In this document: one piece after another, positions 1 through 10,646 of the stretch
How positions within the stretch are numbered: position 1 is the stretch's first letter
How the letters are laid out: each line of letters opens with the position of its first letter
Assembly: GCA_031002005.1 (NCBI GenBank)
Contig: CM061920.1
Location: 109,551,447-109,615,446 of the forward strand
Reading direction: 5' to 3'
Origin: Vandiemenella viatica
Taxonomy: Eukaryota > Arthropoda > Insecta > Orthoptera > Morabidae
Length of the DNA: 64,000 nucleotides
The notes under the pieces: model-generated
Told to the model about the DNA's origin: nothing
The model's database searches: none
The model's input: only the letters and a program-made list of their open reading frames with translations
Translations under genes and position numbers: made by a program

Positions 1-37
1 TCACATAACCAATATTTTTCATGTCGAATACATGAAG

Positions 38-77
<40 letters not shown>

Positions 78-694
78 GAATTAGAATCGTTTAAATGCTC
101 CAAAATCTTTTTATACAACTGCATGCTTGCTATGAGTCACATTGTCTAGCAAGAGCCAAACGCACAGCAACACATTTCAAATCATCCGGCCGCGGATATA
201 CAATTCACTGAAGCTAACGTGCAGGCCCACCGCTAGTTGTTTGAACGCCCTTGTGAAATACCGATTATGCCGCCCCCTGTCTAACTACTGCCAGTGGTGT
301 TCCTAGGAATTTTCCGCAAACTGGGTCATGAGATTGCCGCCCCTTCCAACATTATTTTGCTGCCCCCATGTTGCCACGACCCCGAGTGTTGCTGCTGCCT
401 AAAGCAGAAGTTGAGCTTAAAAAAAAAAGGTCCCCACAACATAAATTTGCCGCCCCCTATATCGACAATGAAGTGGCAACTATCATAGCAGCGACAGTAG
501 ATCACTCGATATGCCGCCTCCCTGAATGTTCAGCCCACGTGCAGTGACACCTTGCATGCCCGCTTATGGCGGTCCTTCTAACGTGAAAACATTTCTGATC
601 ACCTGGCAAGTCAAAAATCCAACCCAAATCACCTGTCTTTTCAGAATTTTTTATTTCTGGGTGTAAATATTATTTATTATGTGTAAATCTCAGC
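1..694. other. Gene-free flank left of the LTR element
   Basis: No convincing coding sequence. It holds a long A-run at about 41-74 and a short motif, TGCCGCCCC or close variants, recurring near 268, 335, 357, 448 and 511. A 64-codon open frame at 294-488 is cysteine- and proline-rich only because it crosses these C-runs, so I do not call it a gene. The stretch is simply the host DNA into which the LTR element inserted. Confidence 0.6.
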
Positions 695-698
695 AAGC

Positions 699-1403
699 TG
701 TAACGTAACCATGAACGTTACGGTTATATTTGGAGTGGATAGTGTAATCTGAGAGGTATGTAAGGTCTTTGGCGGTGGGCGAGCGCCGAGCGCGGTGAGT
801 CGGGAGTCGGGGATTGTCAGTGGTAACGTACGGAACAGCCGGCGGGAACGGAAGGTCGACGGCAGTGTGTTTATCCCGTGAATACATCGTACGGCCGCTT
901 GGCGTGTGTTCCGTACTAAAGAACGCTGTGGGATGTGTGCTAAAGTATATGTGGGACTATGAAGGTTCTTCCGAGAGACCGGATTCAATATAAACTGTGT
1001 TTAGTAAACTACTGCAGAATCGGATTATGGCGATTGTTTGTTAATTAGTTTCGAGAATTGTGCTCACTGCTTATTTAGTTGTTTTGACTGTACTTGAAGC
1101 TGCTATCTTCGGTGACGAAGAAACATTAGTATTATTGTCTGGTGGCATGCTTGTGGACTGTGTAGTCTCAGGGGAATAAATTTACGAAAACTAGTTCGCA
1201 TATGTGTTTTCCTTCTGTGACTTTAATTAACCAATTAGCATAGCCGAAAGACTGGCGACCGCACGGCAAAACGAACCTTTAATTAAAAGAGTAATTAGTG
1301 GTGGAAGAAAGCTTAAGAAAAATCGTGTTAGGAAGTGTAGCTGCTCAATTACTTCAACGAACTTTTAACTATACAAACACGAATAGCGTGAGAGCCCGTT
1401 ACA
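699..1403 (+). repeat. 5' LTR
   Basis: The LTR is 705 bp and has the 7-bp terminal inverted repeat TGTAACG/CGTTACA. Just inside the left end there is a second short inverted repeat, CGTAAC...GTTACG. A TATAAA lies at 989-994 and an AATAAA at 1175-1180, in the right order for a U3/R/U5 promoter and polyadenylation signal. The bases immediately after the LTR (TGGCTCAACGTGACAGG from 1404) sit where a tRNA primer-binding site is expected and start with the usual TGG. I could not assign the tRNA. Confidence 0.9.
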
Positions 1404-2623
1404 TGGCTCAACGTGACAGGACAAGTTGCAGTTAAAGTTGTTAAGGACGGACAGTGATTAATATTAAAAAAAAAAAAGTGCTGGAAATAATAAGCAGTGA
1501 GTAGAGCGGGAAGACAACAATCGGCGATGGTACGGCTACTTCGAGGCGGCGAGTGCACAGCAATGTAATAAACGAGAGGACCCGAGCTTTCACGATCGGA
1601 ACCGAGCAACGCAGTCTGACGGGAAGCCTCACCAGAGCAACAACTCGACACCGGGGCAACGCGGTACATCGGAGAGACGCGACAGCGGAACAACGCGGGC
1701 ACGCAGAAGCGGCGCGGCGTCATTGCGGTCGACGGCAGCGCGGTCAGCAACTGAGATTCTTCGAAAGGGAAGTGCGAACAATTTTTTTAATTAAAGAAAG
1801 ACACAAACTGACATTAAAATAAAAAATAAAAATATACTGTTTCGATTGGAATCACATTTCCGCGGTAGTAATTATTTCTTTTGCATTAATGAATCTTCAA
1901 ATGAGCTACTGACTATGCGGATTGCAAATTTTATGCATGCAAGCTTAATGTTATTCTGATTTGGGGCAAGTTATGTCAGTTTCTGTTAACGAATTAATTT
2001 GTAGATTTTTTTGTTGATTTTCCAAAGAAGTGCAAGATTTATTTTTCAGTCTTTGTAAAAGCACAAACCGGCACGAATAATTCGCGATTTTTTTTAAGAA
2101 AAAAATTAATTATTATTATTTTTGCATATTGAGTAACAGAGGTTTTTTTTACCTTTTCTTTCGTTAACTTATTAAAGTTGAAATGCCGGAGAACTGTGGT
2201 AGATTTGCTTAGCAAATTATTTTTCAAAGAAAAAAAAAAAAAAAAAAAAAAAAATTATTTTATTTTGCTGTTAATTGGAATCGGGAAAAAAAGGATATTT
2301 AATGTGGAAGTAATAACAAACCAGATATACGCCAGCTGTAGTTGAACGGGTTTGCTTCAAGAGGTTGATTTCATAGATAGAGATTTCTGTAGAGTTTCCG
2401 TAATTTTTTTGGTCATTGATAGTAGTGTATGTATTCAATTGAAAGTGTATTTTATGACATGGTGTATATCTTGTTTGGTAGTTAAGAGATTTGGAAACAG
2501 AATTTTACCTTTTTTGTGCTAATGTATACTGGTGTATTCTGTTTGCTGGATTGATGGCGTTGGTTACTTCTTGTCTTTTCTACAACGGAAGATTGAATTT
2601 ATTGTGTGAAATAATTTCGTAAT

Positions 2624-4522
2624 ATGGCATCTGAGGTAGAGGGTGGTGTGAATGGAGAGATGGTGCGGGGAGGTGAGTCCCTTGGTGATGCACCCAGTGT
2701 AGGCATTAATCATTCCTCCCTTACTGTGTCTAATCATTTACAGTCGATGACGAGTTTGGCTAGTGAATCAGAAGTTGACAAGTCAAGAGAAGTGGTTAGG
2801 GAAAGTAATGAGGCGTCCATGTCGGAAATGTTTTGTGCTTTCCAGGGACAATTTGTCATGTCAATTCAGTCCTTTCTGGAAGCTAAATTCAATGAAAACA
2901 AGATTTCACTTGAATCCAAATTAAATGAAAATAGTATTTCACTTGAATCCAAATTAAATGAAAATAGTATTTCACTTGAATCCAAATTAAATGAAAATAG
3001 TATTTCACTTGAATCCAAATTAAATGAAAATAGTATTTCACTTGAATCCAGATTAAATGAATCACTGGAATCCAAATTAAATGAAAATAGTATTTCACTT
3101 GAATCCAGATTAAATGAATCACTTGAATCCAAATTAAATGAAAATAGTATTTCACTTGAATCCAAATTAAATGAATCACTTGCATCCAAATTAAATGAAA
3201 ATAGTATTTTGCTTGAATCTAAATTAAATGAAAATAAGGAGAGTATCGAATGTCTTCGGGATGCTTTTGAATCGCGACTAGGGCAGTTTAGGGAAGAATT
3301 GACACAATATAGGGAACTTTGTGCACAACAAACTGCTGAAATATCTTGTAAATTGACTCAGTATCGTTCAGACTGCGAACAAGTAACTAGTGTTTTGCAC
3401 CAAAATATGGAATCCCTAAAGAAAACAGTCGAGCTTATAGAAGATAACCATGATGAAAGACTGTCGAAGGTGGAGACTTTAGGAGAAACCCTTACCGAAA
3501 AATACACGGTAGTAAAAGAAGAAGTTGACCATTTAACAGTCGGCGTAGAGAAATTGTCGTGTCAGGTGGAAAAGGTTAAGGCGTCTACTGCAGTGTGGGT
3601 GAATGAAAAGTTACAGTTACAAGAGAAGCAAATTGAAAAAAGTCTAAAGTTACGGGTTCCACAAGTTGTGCGAGAAGAGGTTGTCAAATGTCAAATCTTG
3701 CCAAATGTGAATGCGCTCACTGCGTGCATGGTAGAAGAGAAAGTGGACTGGGAGGACTTTTGTGATAATGGGGGGATACACCCAGTTGATTTTGTGAAGA
3801 AGTTTGAAAATTTTGGGCCGTTCTGTAGGGCCGTAGAAAGAAAGAAGATAGAAATGTTCAGTAAACATATCAAGGGGAATGCCCGAATGTGGGGAGAACG
3901 GTTTGCAGATAATTGCGAGACGTTTGAGGAGTTTAAGTCAGCTTTTTTGGAACATTTCTGGTCCATCGACCGGCAAATTGCTGTTCGGCGGAATTTAATG
4001 ATGGGAAAACCATACTCACCGGGTGGTGGCACTCAGCAAAATTTTTTCTTGAAGTGTGTTAATTCTTGTAAACATTTAAGTTCACCATTTAGTGAAGGGG
4101 AATATGTGCGGATGATTAGTGCACGTTTGCCCGAGTCGACACAGCTTGTCTTTGTCAGCCATAATATATGTACCATTGACGAGGCGATAAAGATGTTGGG
4201 TCGGCTGGACGAACAAGAGAAAAGTATAAGAGCAAAAGAATATGGGGTGAGGACACCCACACATTACGCGGAGAAATCGCAATCGGAAGGGGAGAGAGGT
4301 AACTCCCAACAGCAACAGGAGAGCTACCCTCATTTTGATAACAGGAATCGAGGCGGATACAATAACCGTGGGCAAAGAGGAGGATTTGGACGTGGTCGTG
4401 GAACAGGGGGAGGAGGATTTAGAGGTGAATATAATGGACCAACTGGAGACGATTGGCCCCGAGGAGAGTCAGTAAATCAGGTGCAGGTGGCCGTGGTGGA
4501 GAGTGCACCACAGGTAAACTAG
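2624..4522 (+). CDS. Gag-like protein of the LTR element, 632 aa
   Basis: This is the structural protein expected to assemble the particle that packages the element's RNA. Residues about 90-205 are a tandem array built on LESKLNENSIS (11 residues, 33 bp) with shorter 8-residue versions. The spacing is typical of a hendecad/heptad coiled coil, and helical, charged sequence continues to about residue 350. Residues about 375-540 look like a retrotransposon gag capsid domain, starting near VDWEDFCDNGGIHPVDFVKK, with a conserved-looking W and spaced aromatic residues. The tail (about 560-610) is rich in N, G and RGG/GRG repeats, which could bind nucleic acid; there is no CCHC zinc knuckle. The start at 2624 is the first ATG of a long open frame. 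Its last 70 bp overlap the next ORF in the -1 frame. Confidence 0.8.
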   Translation: MASEVEGGVNGEMVRGGESLGDAPSVGINHSSLTVSNHLQSMTSLASESEVDKSREVVRESNEASMSEMFCAFQGQFVMSIQSFLEAKFNENKISLESKLNENSISLESKLNENSISLESKLNENSISLESKLNENSISLESRLNESLESKLNENSISLESRLNESLESKLNENSISLESKLNESLASKLNENSILLESKLNENKESIECLRDAFESRLGQFREELTQYRELCAQQTAEISCKLTQYRSDCEQVTSVLHQNMESLKKTVELIEDNHDERLSKVETLGETLTEKYTVVKEEVDHLTVGVEKLSCQVEKVKASTAVWVNEKLQLQEKQIEKSLKLRVPQVVREEVVKCQILPNVNALTACMVEEKVDWEDFCDNGGIHPVDFVKKFENFGPFCRAVERKKIEMFSKHIKGNARMWGERFADNCETFEEFKSAFLEHFWSIDRQIAVRRNLMMGKPYSPGGGTQQNFFLKCVNSCKHLSSPFSEGEYVRMISARLPESTQLVFVSHNICTIDEAIKMLGRLDEQEKSIRAKEYGVRTPTHYAEKSQSEGERGNSQQQQESYPHFDNRNRGGYNNRGQRGGFGRGRGTGGGGFRGEYNGPTGDDWPRGESVNQVQVAVVESAPQVN

Positions 4523-4926
4523 TGCCTGTCACTGCTTCAGCCTCGGCGGGGACAGGAGACGATACGAGGCTATCAAAAGAAGAACCGGAAGATAATACGA
4601 GGGGGCGAGATGAAGATGAGATTTCTAATGAATCAAGTACAAACGGTCAAGGAGAGGAAAGAGTGATCTGGACGAATGTCGGAGATTATGCTAACATGTT
4701 CATCGCTAAAGCGCGCATTCAGGACGAGGATAGTGATGACTCGTCAGAAGAGTGGGCAAGTTGGAAGGAGATAAGGTGGTTCGGACAAGAAAAGGCAAAG
4801 ATAATTTCAGAACTAACTTATAGATCCAATGGAAGAGAAACTGGGAATAAAAATGATGTTTGTGAGCCAGATGAGCAGGAGAAGGCTTGTGTGACTGACG
4901 ACAAATTGTTAAGAAAGATACTGTAG
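4453..4926 (+). CDS. Small acidic ORF overlapping the gag end (LTR element)
   Basis: 157 codons in the -1 frame relative to gag, overlapping it at 4453-4522. This is the arrangement seen where pol is reached by ribosomal frameshifting. The product is acidic, rich in E, D and S in the middle, with a tryptophan cluster (EEWASWKEIRWFG). I see no protease active-site triplet or reverse-transcriptase motif, so it is not recognisable pol. No clear slippery heptamer was found in the overlap. It may be a vestige of the gag-pol junction or noncoding. Confidence 0.35.
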   Translation: MAPRRVSKSGAGGRGGECTTGKLVPVTASASAGTGDDTRLSKEEPEDNTRGRDEDEISNESSTNGQGEERVIWTNVGDYANMFIAKARIQDEDSDDSSEEWASWKEIRWFGQEKAKIISELTYRSNGRETGNKNDVCEPDEQEKACVTDDKLLRKIL

Positions 4927-4985
4927 TAAAAGAAGAAATAAGGTCAGTAGAAGAAGATGGAAGACAGCGAGAAGCAGTCCTTGAG

Positions 4986-5354
4986 GTGAAAGAAACACTT
5001 CAGGAGACAGAAACAGTGAAGCCTGAAACTTTGCCGGAAGGGAATCTCGAAGTAAGACATTGTATGATGGTAAATGAGAACTATCCATTATGTAAAGACA
5101 CAAAACAGAAGGTAATTAATGGGAAGAAAGAGACTAGGCAGAATAGAGGATACTATGTAAAGCCAGAAGAATGGTATTTTCTGAGAGAAGAAAGTTGGAA
5201 GAGGCACAGGAAGAAGTTACGGTTATATGATGAAGCAAAGAATGTAAATAAGAAGAAAGGAGGAGGAAGAGAAGAGAGTTGGAAGAAGCGTAAGAAGAAG
5301 CGGGGTTTAATGCTGTTTGGTGAAGGAAGGAATATTGTAAAGAAAAAGAAGTAG
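4986..5354 (+). CDS. Lysine-rich small ORF of the LTR element
   Basis: 122 codons in a third frame, 59 bp after the previous ORF. The C-terminal half is strongly basic (K/R runs such as KKRKKKRG) and contains an imperfect internal duplication around REESWKRHRKK and REESWKKRKKK. The family is not recognised. Basic composition could mean nucleic-acid binding, but A/G-rich DNA alone would produce the same composition, so coding status is uncertain. Confidence 0.3.
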   Translation: MKETLQETETVKPETLPEGNLEVRHCMMVNENYPLCKDTKQKVINGKKETRQNRGYYVKPEEWYFLREESWKRHRKKLRLYDEAKNVNKKKGGGREESWKKRKKKRGLMLFGEGRNIVKKKK

Positions 5355-6386
5355 GTACTTTAGGTGGAGGGGGTGAGGTACAGTCTTCAGTTGCCTCACT
5401 GCGCATGATGGAAACATCCATGCATAAATGCCTTATCGTTATGGTAGGTTTAGGTTTTCAGGTTGTTTGGTCATCACAATTATTTCTTCTATGGTATTGT
5501 ACAGTTGTTGTATCAAATGTCTTTTGAGGTTGTGCGCAGATTAGCGACCCGCACACGGTTTGTTTTGGTGCAGGCACCGGATAGAGGGGCCCACCTCACA
5601 GCACTGTCGCATCTACCGCACCTCCAAGCTTTAAGTAAGTTTTCAGTAGTTTCTTGTAACAATCAATCGCAGTCACAATTAGAATGTGTAAGAGGCTGTG
5701 TCAATAAGTTAGTGGGGTAAAGACTTTTGGTAGTTGGGTACAGATTGGTGACCCACGTAGTATTAATACACAGTTGCGGAAGGCATTCTTGCTGGTTCGT
5801 GTTTCCCAGTAATTTTAGCCCCGAGGCAGGACAATGTACTTAGAAGTGCGGTTTTCCCTTTCATTAAAGTGTTAAGATGATTTAAGTGTGGCGCAGCGTA
5901 ATGTCAGTTTGCGTCTTTCCGCGTGTGGAGTGATCAGTGTTGGTGTACAACAGTCAGTGAATGAGGCACCTGCCTGAGCAGGGCACACTGTCAGTGTACT
6001 GTCGAAGTAAACAAGGCACGATTCAGTGCATGTGTCATACATCAGAAAAAAAAAGAGAGGAAAATTGTTATCAAAATATATTGTAACTCAATTTGTAATT
6101 TCTTGGTTATATGTCATGGATCTAAGCAAGGACATATGGACATTGAAAGGTTTGATGATTTGTTTCATGCTGTTTCAGACTGTGTGTGTTATTCTTAATA
6201 TGTATGTAATTATGTTAGTTTAAGGATAAGCAAGCTGCCACCCAGACTTCCCTTTATGTTTGGTAAACATTTAATCTTGTATTTTTTTGTAACATGTTTC
6301 TATGTATATGTGAACAAGTGTGGTTTGTGATGACAAAAGTCGGTGCTTTGTCAATGCCGACTTTTGCCACATTGTAACGGTGGGGG
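5355..6386 (+). other. Non-coding 3' internal part of the LTR element
   Basis: About 1 kb between the last small ORF and the 3' LTR, where pol or env would be expected. Only short open frames are present (for example 5463-5720 and 6026-6223), without recognisable domains. The G-rich tract GGTGGGGG just before 6387 sits at the polypurine-tract position used to prime plus-strand synthesis, though it is short and interrupted. Confidence 0.6.
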
Positions 6387-7091
6387 TGTAACGTAACCAT
6401 AAACGTTACGGTTATATTTGGAGTGGATAGTGTAATCTGAGAGGTATGTAAGGTCTTTGGCGGTGGGCGAGCGCCGAGCGCGGTGAGTCGGGAGTCGGGG
6501 ATTGTCAGTGGTAACGTACGGAACAGCCGGCGGGAATGGAAGGTCGACGGCAGTGTGTTTATCCCGTGAATACATCGTACGGCCGCTTGGCGTGTGTTCC
6601 GTACTAAAGAACGCTGTGGGATGTGTGCTAAAGTATATGTGGGACTATGAAGGTTCTTCCGAGAGACCGGATTCAATATAAACTGTGTTTAGTAAACTAC
6701 TGCAGAATCGGATTATGGCGATTGTTTGTTAATTAGTTTCGAGAATTGTGCTCACTGCTTATTTAGTTGTTTTGACTGTACTTGAAGCTGCTATCTTCGG
6801 TGACGAAGAAACATTAGTATTATTGTCTGGTGGCATGCTTGTGGACTGTGTAGTCTCAGGGGAATAAATTTACGAAAACTAGTTCGCATATGTGTTTTCC
6901 TTCTGTGACTTTAATTAACCAATTAGCATAGCCGAAAGACTGGCGACCGCACGGCAAAACGAACCTTTAATTAAAAGAGTAATTAGTGGTGGAAGAAAGC
7001 TTAAGAAAAATCGTGTTAGGAAGTGTAGCTGCTCAATTACTTCAACGAACTTTTAACTATACAAACACGAATAGCGTGAGAACCCGTTACA
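6387..7091 (+). repeat. 3' LTR
   Basis: 705 bp, matching the 5' LTR except for three single-base transitions that I can see: near the start (CATGAACG/CATAAACG), in GGGAACGG/GGGAATGG, and just before the end (GAGCCC/GAACCC). It is followed directly by the AAGC target duplication. Confidence 0.9.
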
Positions 7092-7689
7092 AAGCCTCAA
7101 ATACATTTTTTGAAATTTAAGAAATTCAATTTTTAAATGACCTGCCAAAACGTTAAGCCCAACTAAATAATCTGGCTTATTTATTTTTCATTTTAACACA
7201 TACCAAATTTGAAGGTATTAAAATTTCAAAATGCCTGAAGAACATTTTTTGTAAATAAAAGTTAAAAATTCAAAGGTTGATTAGGCCCCACTGTCCTTCT
7301 GGCAGGTCTTTGATTTCATACTTAAAAATTACAAAGGAGGTGTTATACAAATTTTCACTGTGCCTCGAATACCTACCCTAAATTTTTAACAGCTCTCGGA
7401 CTAATAATTTAGCAGGCGAAGGAAGTAGTCTTGAAGTTTTAACTGGAAAACTTAAATGTTAGGTAACATTATCTTTGGCTATCAATTTTGTTCCTTGCTT
7501 GGTTTGTATGGAGTGTGCATTAAGAAAGGATTCAAACACACTGCATAAATCATTTAATTGGAATGTCCTGCCATCTAGATCCTAGATTCAAAACCAGGAT
7601 GTCACAACTTGACAGCTTTAATACCTACTGTTATGCAATTCTTGTTTATTTGTTTTTGACCAATTGGAACTAGTAGTTAGTCACCTCTC

Positions 7690-8400
7690 GTAAATTTCCA
7701 AAAACCTCAGATGAAAGTAATTGAATTTATTGTTTACTTCTTTAAATTTATACACAGTGCTCCAGTCTTTATTGAGAAATTCATTGTTTATTTTTTTTTA
7801 ATTTTATTGAATTGCCTAACTTTTATAAATCCTTTCTTCGTGTTATTTTCATTTCCAGCACATACAAAGTAATTATTTGAACACTGTGGTCTGACAAATC
7901 ATTTTCCATTGGAACTGCTACATATTTTTCTAATTTATTTTCCTCTACAAAAATGTTATCAATGATCGTTCTACTATCTTATTGTATTTTAGTTGGAAAA
8001 TTTAGTTTATTAGAGATTGAATGATCTAACCATTCCTAGAAGATAATCTGTCTGGTTATATTCTAGAGTAAAGTCTCCATAGAGAGTTATTTCCTTTTTT
8101 AGTTCATGATAAATTTAATAGAATCCTTTCAAGATTATTACAAAATATACTGAAGTTTCCAGTGGGAGCTCTATACACTGTTATCTAATTCTAACTGTAC
8201 TTCTCAACATTTAAAGTCTTCTAGACTATTTACTTAAATCTAATGATTTTGTCTCAGTATTTTTTCTTACATATATAGCTGCACCATCCATTCTCATCTC
8301 TGACCTACAATAACAGCATTAAGCTAACCTACATCCATAAAAATGGAGGAGGCATATTTCAGAATTTTTTAGATGATGCTCTGTCAGACATATGATATTT
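7690..8400 (-). pseudogene. Decayed LINE endonuclease domain
   Basis: Read on the minus strand in several frames, this carries the ordered landmarks of a non-LTR retrotransposon AP endonuclease. They are a TEHHL-type block near 8395, GAAIYV near 8300, YRAPTGNFSIF near 8150, the GDF motif (GDFTLEYNQ) near 8080, DNIFVEEN near 7950 and LSDHSVQII near 7885. A WSTVYKFKEVNNKFNYF block near 7755 suits the linker before reverse transcriptase. Stops and frame changes are frequent, so the copy is dead. The motif style is jockey/RTE-like; no reverse-transcriptase core is recognisable downstream, toward 7100. Confidence 0.7.
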
Positions 8401-8896
8401 TAATTAAGATTAAGATTAAATGATTTTTTGGTTTCTTCTATAGATCATCAACTCATTAAGTTTGTTTTAGATACTCCTAATATTCTGACGAAACAAAGCT
8501 ATTTTAGACTGACATTCTTTATTTTGACTGTAATATCATTCTTTAAATAACTCTTCCTACTCTTGACTTTTGGCCTAAAAAAAAGAGTTCGACCAGCAAT
8601 TACTACCGGAATGGGGTGCACACCCAACTGGCCTCTTCTGATGCTACTGGCAATCAGTTGTGTTAGCTTCTTCTTGCACCAAACTTTCAGGTGGAGTCCA
8701 TGGGAGGTATGGTGAACCAAGTAAATATCTACTATAAGGTATTTAGCAGCAGCAAACACTAATCTCACCTCCCCCAGTGATACACATAGTGATCCTTTTG
8801 TTGATACAATATCTGTGTATGATTTTTGGAGTCTTTACAAGACCTTATCATATACAATACAAAAAGTCAAACATCAAAATCCTTTTACAAACTTCT

Positions 8897-9049
8897 TTGG
8901 TTAATGAAAATGATGAAATGAGCCTTTATTTGGCAACACCAGAGCCAACATTATCAACTAATCCTTTGTATAAGTTAGTCCATCAATTCCTGACAATTCC
9001 AGCAACATCAGTCCCCACTGATCATAAACGGCAAACAGTACAATGTTAA
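8897..9049 (+). pseudogene. hAT transposase C-terminal (dimerisation) fragment
   Basis: The frame reads DEMSLYLATPEPTLSTNPLY then FLTIPATSVP. This matches the hAT dimerisation signature in which a YL..P...dPL segment is followed by IPATSVPSERVFS. The WW region between the two blocks is missing and the frame leaves the homology just after the VP motif, so the piece is internally deleted and truncated. It is about 50 residues of a normal transposase of roughly 600-700. Confidence 0.65.
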
Positions 9050-9356
9050 AGAGAAGAAACAAATTATCATCAAACTGATTAGATAAATTATTGTTTTTAA
9101 ATCAATGAACAGAGAAAGAGTGGAAAGTGTACATTAATAGGCCAATACATTTTACCTACTTAGTTCCACAGTTTAATGAGTCATGGAATTTGCTGGTGAT
9201 TTGATTTACAACTAAAATAAAAATAAAGTCTGATTAATATTAACTTGTTTTAATTTGTAATTCATTTTTTCATATATTAGAACCAAAAAAGGACATGATT
9301 TATTGCTACATATTTCATCATCATAAAAATACTGGCCAATTCATCTTCAACAAATA

Positions 9357-9408
<52 letters not shown>

Positions 9409-10380
9409 CTGAAATTAATGCGTGGATGCAAGCCTTTAACCTTAAAATAAATCCTGATGCATGATTTGAAAAATATCATAGTATCAATACTTTTCTTTGG
9501 ATACTTCAAGATATTGATACTTTTTCTTTCCGATACTACTCATAAGTACAGTATCGATACTTTTATTTGACACCATGTTCCGAATTACAGCATATTCCTG
9601 CTCTTCTGATATGCAGAAAGTCTCCAGACTCAATATAAATAATATCTATAGATATAGTACAATAGTCTTTGCTAACCAGCATTAATACCCCTTGAACGTC
9701 TCTTCAACCTATACAGTGTGCTCTATACCCCTCAAGAAATATCTATTTGTCTATTACCCCTTTACTAACCAAGAGATAATTCCTTTAACTACAATCGATC
9801 TCCAAAAAAAAAGAAAAAAAAAGTGTGGCTAAAAAGGCTTGTCTGCACAATATACAGTGCTGGTGTCTCTAGTAGACATAATTCAAGATCAGCTGGTTTC
9901 AGTATCTGTCTCTGTTTGTCTATTGTGAAGCGAGATATGTTATTCAATTCCTTAATGCAAAGAGATTTATGGAGAGAATGCAATGGAAGAATCTTCTGCT
10001 TGGCAATGGTGTAGAAATTTTACTTGTAGAGAGCCAACGTCTATAGTGATTAGCCAATTGGATGCCTGTTGATCATTATAAATAACTTGGTGAATTCAGT
10101 AGACAAATACATCAAATGATGTGTGGCTGGTGTGTCACACTGTATGAAGTCATTTCTTTCATATACCATTCTTCATGAAATTGTCAAAGATCATTTGAGG
10201 TACAGAAACATTTGTACAGGATGGGTTCATTGCATGCTTGTACCTACACATGCACCTAAATAGAAGGGGCAGGTGGGTACTTTCTGAGTTATTAGCTAAA
10301 GCTGCAAGGGAGCCAAGTTCCAGTGATTGTGGGGTCAGGGCTGTGCATTTTTTAAGTTAGGGACTGCTGGTGAGGAGATG
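9050..10380. other. AT-rich intergenic stretch
   Basis: Apart from the (TA)n tract, the only structure noticed is a short motif close to AGTATCGATACTTTT that recurs near 9480, 9512 and 9551. Short open frames here show no known domain. Confidence 0.5.
9361..9407. repeat. (TA)n microsatellite
   Basis: An uninterrupted alternating TA tract of about 45 bp. Confidence 0.95.
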
Positions 10381-10388
10381 GAAATAGA

Positions 10389-10646
10389 CATGGGCGCCAG
10401 CAGGATTCCTTTGAGGGGGGTGCATCTGGTTTTTTAATACAGTATATATAGCACTTATTAACTAAGAATGCTCAATTTATTGACAAGGTGTTGAACAAAT
10501 TTGGACAAACATCTAGGCGCCTTAAGTTATTATTCAAACAGTGATTTAATAATAACATTTTTGTTTCTTAATCTTTTTCTGTGTATTTTCTTTCATAGCA
10601 GGGGGGTGCAAGTGCACCCCCTTGCACCCCCCTCCCAGCACCCATG
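10389..10646. mobile_element. hAT-type MITE with perfect 8-bp target duplication
   Basis: A 258-bp element flanked by GAAATAGA on both sides (10381-10388 and 10647-10654). Terminal inverted repeats start CATGGGCGCCAGCAGG on the left and, reverse-complemented, CATGGGTGCTGGGAGG on the right, with about 12 of 16 positions shared. The 8-bp duplication and CA-G-rich ends are typical of hAT transposons. No coding capacity. Near the right end it carries an internal palindrome, GGGGGTGCA-AG-TGCACCCCC. Confidence 0.85.

Larger units (their letters stand above)
695..7095 (+). mobile_element. Young LTR retrotransposon, gag-only (non-autonomous)
   Basis: The element is bounded by two 705-bp direct LTRs (699-1403 and 6387-7091) and a 4-bp target duplication, AAGC (695-698 and 7092-7095). 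Each LTR starts TGTAACG and ends CGTTACA, a perfect 7-bp inverted repeat with canonical TG...CA ends. I count three differences between the LTRs, all transitions, so the insertion is recent. The internal region (1404-6386, about 5 kb) has a long leader, a 632-codon gag-like ORF and two small downstream ORFs. I see no protease DTG/DSG, reverse-transcriptase YxDD, RNase H or integrase motif. A 4-bp duplication fits Ty3/gypsy elements, but with no pol the superfamily cannot be fixed. It probably depends on another element's enzymes. Confidence 0.9.

Noticed and set aside
677..988. Minus-strand ORF of 103 codons, repeated at 6254-6676
   Set aside because: It lies in both LTRs and is explained by them; no domain and antisense to the element.
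2866..3189. Repetitive minus-strand frames (FNLDSSEILFS repeats)
   Set aside because: They are the reverse complement of the gag minisatellite; the plus frame has the long ORF.
4400..4522. A classical -1 slippery heptamer in the gag/second-ORF overlap
   Set aside because: The G-run near 4410 does not fit X XXY YYZ in the gag frame and no other candidate was seen.
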